A DNA stretch of 7,395 nt, from the NCBI GenBank assembly GCA_947173755.1, contig CAMWGM010000068.1, positions 1 through 7,395 on the forward strand, written 5' to 3'. Below, one piece after another: positions 6,541-7,395 of this stretch; the first letter of the stretch is position 1, and each line of letters starts with the position of its first letter. The stretch is from an uncultured Muribaculaceae bacterium (GTDB lineage Bacteria > Bacteroidota > Bacteroidia > Bacteroidales > Muribaculaceae). Under the pieces are notes generated by a model. It was not told where the DNA came from. It was given only the letters and a program-made list of their open reading frames with translations, and did not search any database. A program made the translations under genes and the position numbers.

Positions 6541-6692
6541 CTCGAAATTCAGACATAAAGATTATGGAAGACTCCTAAAAGAGGTCATTTTCCACTTATA
6601 TCTTAATAAATTTCTTTTCACCGTAAAAAAGTTTATACAACTTCTTTATAAAGTTTTAATCCTTTTATGGTAAGAGATGATAAAAAATTCCG

Positions 6693-6700
6693 TACCTTTG
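6693..6700 (+). promoter_or_regulatory. Promoter -7 box for the sugar transporter gene
   Basis: TACCTTTG matches the Bacteroidetes TAnnTTTG -7 element and is preceded by an A/T run (AAAAAATTCCG), resembling the other promoters in the window. It lies 90 bp upstream of the transporter start at 6791, implying a leader of about 80-85 nt. A -33 TTTG at the expected distance is not clear. Confidence 0.6.
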
Positions 6701-6712
6701 TAGACCTCCTTC

Positions 6713-6727
6713 CCCCGGGCCTCGGGG
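6713..6727 (+). promoter_or_regulatory. GC-rich hairpin in the transporter 5' leader
   Basis: CCCCG (6713-6717) and CGGGG (6723-6727) can pair around a 5-nt loop (GGCCT), right at or just after the predicted transcription start. It stands out as GC-rich in an AT-rich intergenic region. It may stabilise the 5' end of the mRNA or modulate expression. There is no U-run after it, so it is not a classical terminator. Confidence 0.4.
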
Positions 6728-6790
6728 TTCGGTTCGATTGCCAATTAATAACAACACCCCAATAATTCTTACCTCGCTAATCTCCACACA

Positions 6791-7395
6791 ATGGAAACTA
6801 AGAAAGTCAACAGCAACGCGCGTGTCATTGCCATAGTCGTGATGTTCTTCGTCTACGGCATGATCTCGTTCGTGACCAATCTCGCCGCTCCTATCGGAAC
6901 CATCTGGGGAAATCTTTTCCACGGCGACAAGGTGCTCGGCATGATGGGCAACATGATGAACTTCCTCGCCTACCTGTTCATGGGTATTCCGGCAGGCAAT
7001 CTTCTGGTCAAAATCGGTTATAAGAAAACCTGTCTCTGGGCGCTTGTGGTCGGTATCGCAGGCCTGTTCGTCCAGTACCTCTCCGGTGTCATCGGCACCG
7101 AGACCATCCTGATGCATTTCGGCGAAATCCCCCTGCCTCTCAACTATTTCATCTACCTGCTTGGCGCGTTCATCTGCGGTTTCTGCGTGTGTATGCTCAA
7201 CACTGCCGTCTGCCCGATGCTCAACATCCTCGGCGGTGGCGGCAAGGGGGGCAACCAGTTGCTCCAGTTCGGCGGTGCTCTCAATTCGCTTGCCGGCACA
7301 ATGACTCCCTTCTTCGTCGGCGCGCTCATCGGCGTTCTGACTCCTTCCACCAAGATCGTGGCAGTCGCTCCTTTGCTCTTCATCGGTATGGGCAT
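6791..7395 (+). CDS. MFS sugar permease, FucP-like (fucose/glucose/galactose:H+ symporter family), 3' partial
   Basis: The first 201 codons of a major-facilitator transporter of the inner membrane, of the type that brings monosaccharides such as fucose, glucose or galactose in with protons. About half of a typical 400-450-residue protein is visible; the rest lies beyond the window. Hydrophobic segments occupy roughly residues 11-34, 48-70, 80-100, 117-145 and 165-184. The loop GIPAGNLLVKIGYKK (65-79) fits the MFS motif between the second and third helices, and LGGGGKGGNQLLQFGGALNS (147-166) is characteristic of the FucP/glucose-galactose branch. The start codon follows a leader with its own -7 box and hairpin. 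It is transcribed away from the acyltransferase. The precise sugar is unknown; use with pectin-derived or host glycan sugars is speculation from the nearby GH28. Confidence 0.88.
   Translation, partial: METKKVNSNARVIAIVVMFFVYGMISFVTNLAAPIGTIWGNLFHGDKVLGMMGNMMNFLAYLFMGIPAGNLLVKIGYKKTCLWALVVGIAGLFVQYLSGVIGTETILMHFGEIPLPLNYFIYLLGAFICGFCVCMLNTAVCPMLNILGGGGKGGNQLLQFGGALNSLAGTMTPFFVGALIGVLTPSTKIVAVAPLLFIGMG

Noticed and set aside
6665..7117. 150-codon minus-strand frame opposite the sugar permease
   Set aside because: Antisense shadow rich in H, D and E, as expected from the complement of a membrane protein gene; the plus-strand permease frame is clearly real.

Overview
The window looks like a chromosomal segment from a member of the Bacteroidales, possibly a Muribaculaceae- or Prevotella-like gut organism. 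The evidence is three promoter-like sites that match the Bacteroidetes TAnnTTTG -7 box, no clear Shine-Dalgarno sequences, a Bacteroidetes-type transketolase and an exported family 28 glycoside hydrolase. Genus assignment is inference only.

Layout from left to right. Positions 1-1534 (minus) hold most of a transketolase gene whose 3' end lies outside the window. It starts 3 nt after the stop codon of a secreted GH28 (polygalacturonase/rhamnogalacturonase-type) gene at 1538-3007 (minus), so the two are probably one transcript. A 50-bp sequence with the promoter lies just upstream of GH28 (3040-3089). Next comes a visibly AT-richer stretch (about 3090-5337) with one large gene at 3401-5155 (minus), an AlbA_2/Schlafen-fold plus GHKL-type ATPase protein of the RecG-like regulator family. 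An identical second copy of the 50-bp sequence (5338-5387) closes this stretch. Immediately beyond it is an integral-membrane acyltransferase-3 family gene at 5397-6494 (minus). A divergent intergenic region (6495-6790) separates it from a plus-strand, right-truncated sugar transporter gene of the FucP-like MFS type (6791 onward).

The most interesting structural point is that the AT-rich AlbA_2/ATPase gene sits exactly between two perfect 50-bp direct repeats that each contain a promoter. Removing one repeat and everything between the two copies would place the acyltransferase gene about 10 nt from a single promoter copy driving GH28-tkt. This suggests that the 2.3-kb segment is a later insertion, or a deletable unit, that duplicated the promoter so both the host operon and the cargo gene retained one. 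The 18-bp promoter core recurs a third time upstream of the acyltransferase, so three minus-strand units share it.

Functionally the outer genes fit carbohydrate use: exported pectin hydrolase, sugar import, and transketolase in the pentose phosphate pathway. The acyltransferase probably modifies an envelope glycan. The AlbA_2/ATPase gene has no evident metabolic link and may be a regulator or defence-type accessory gene. No RNA genes, CRISPR arrays, transposases or integrases were seen.
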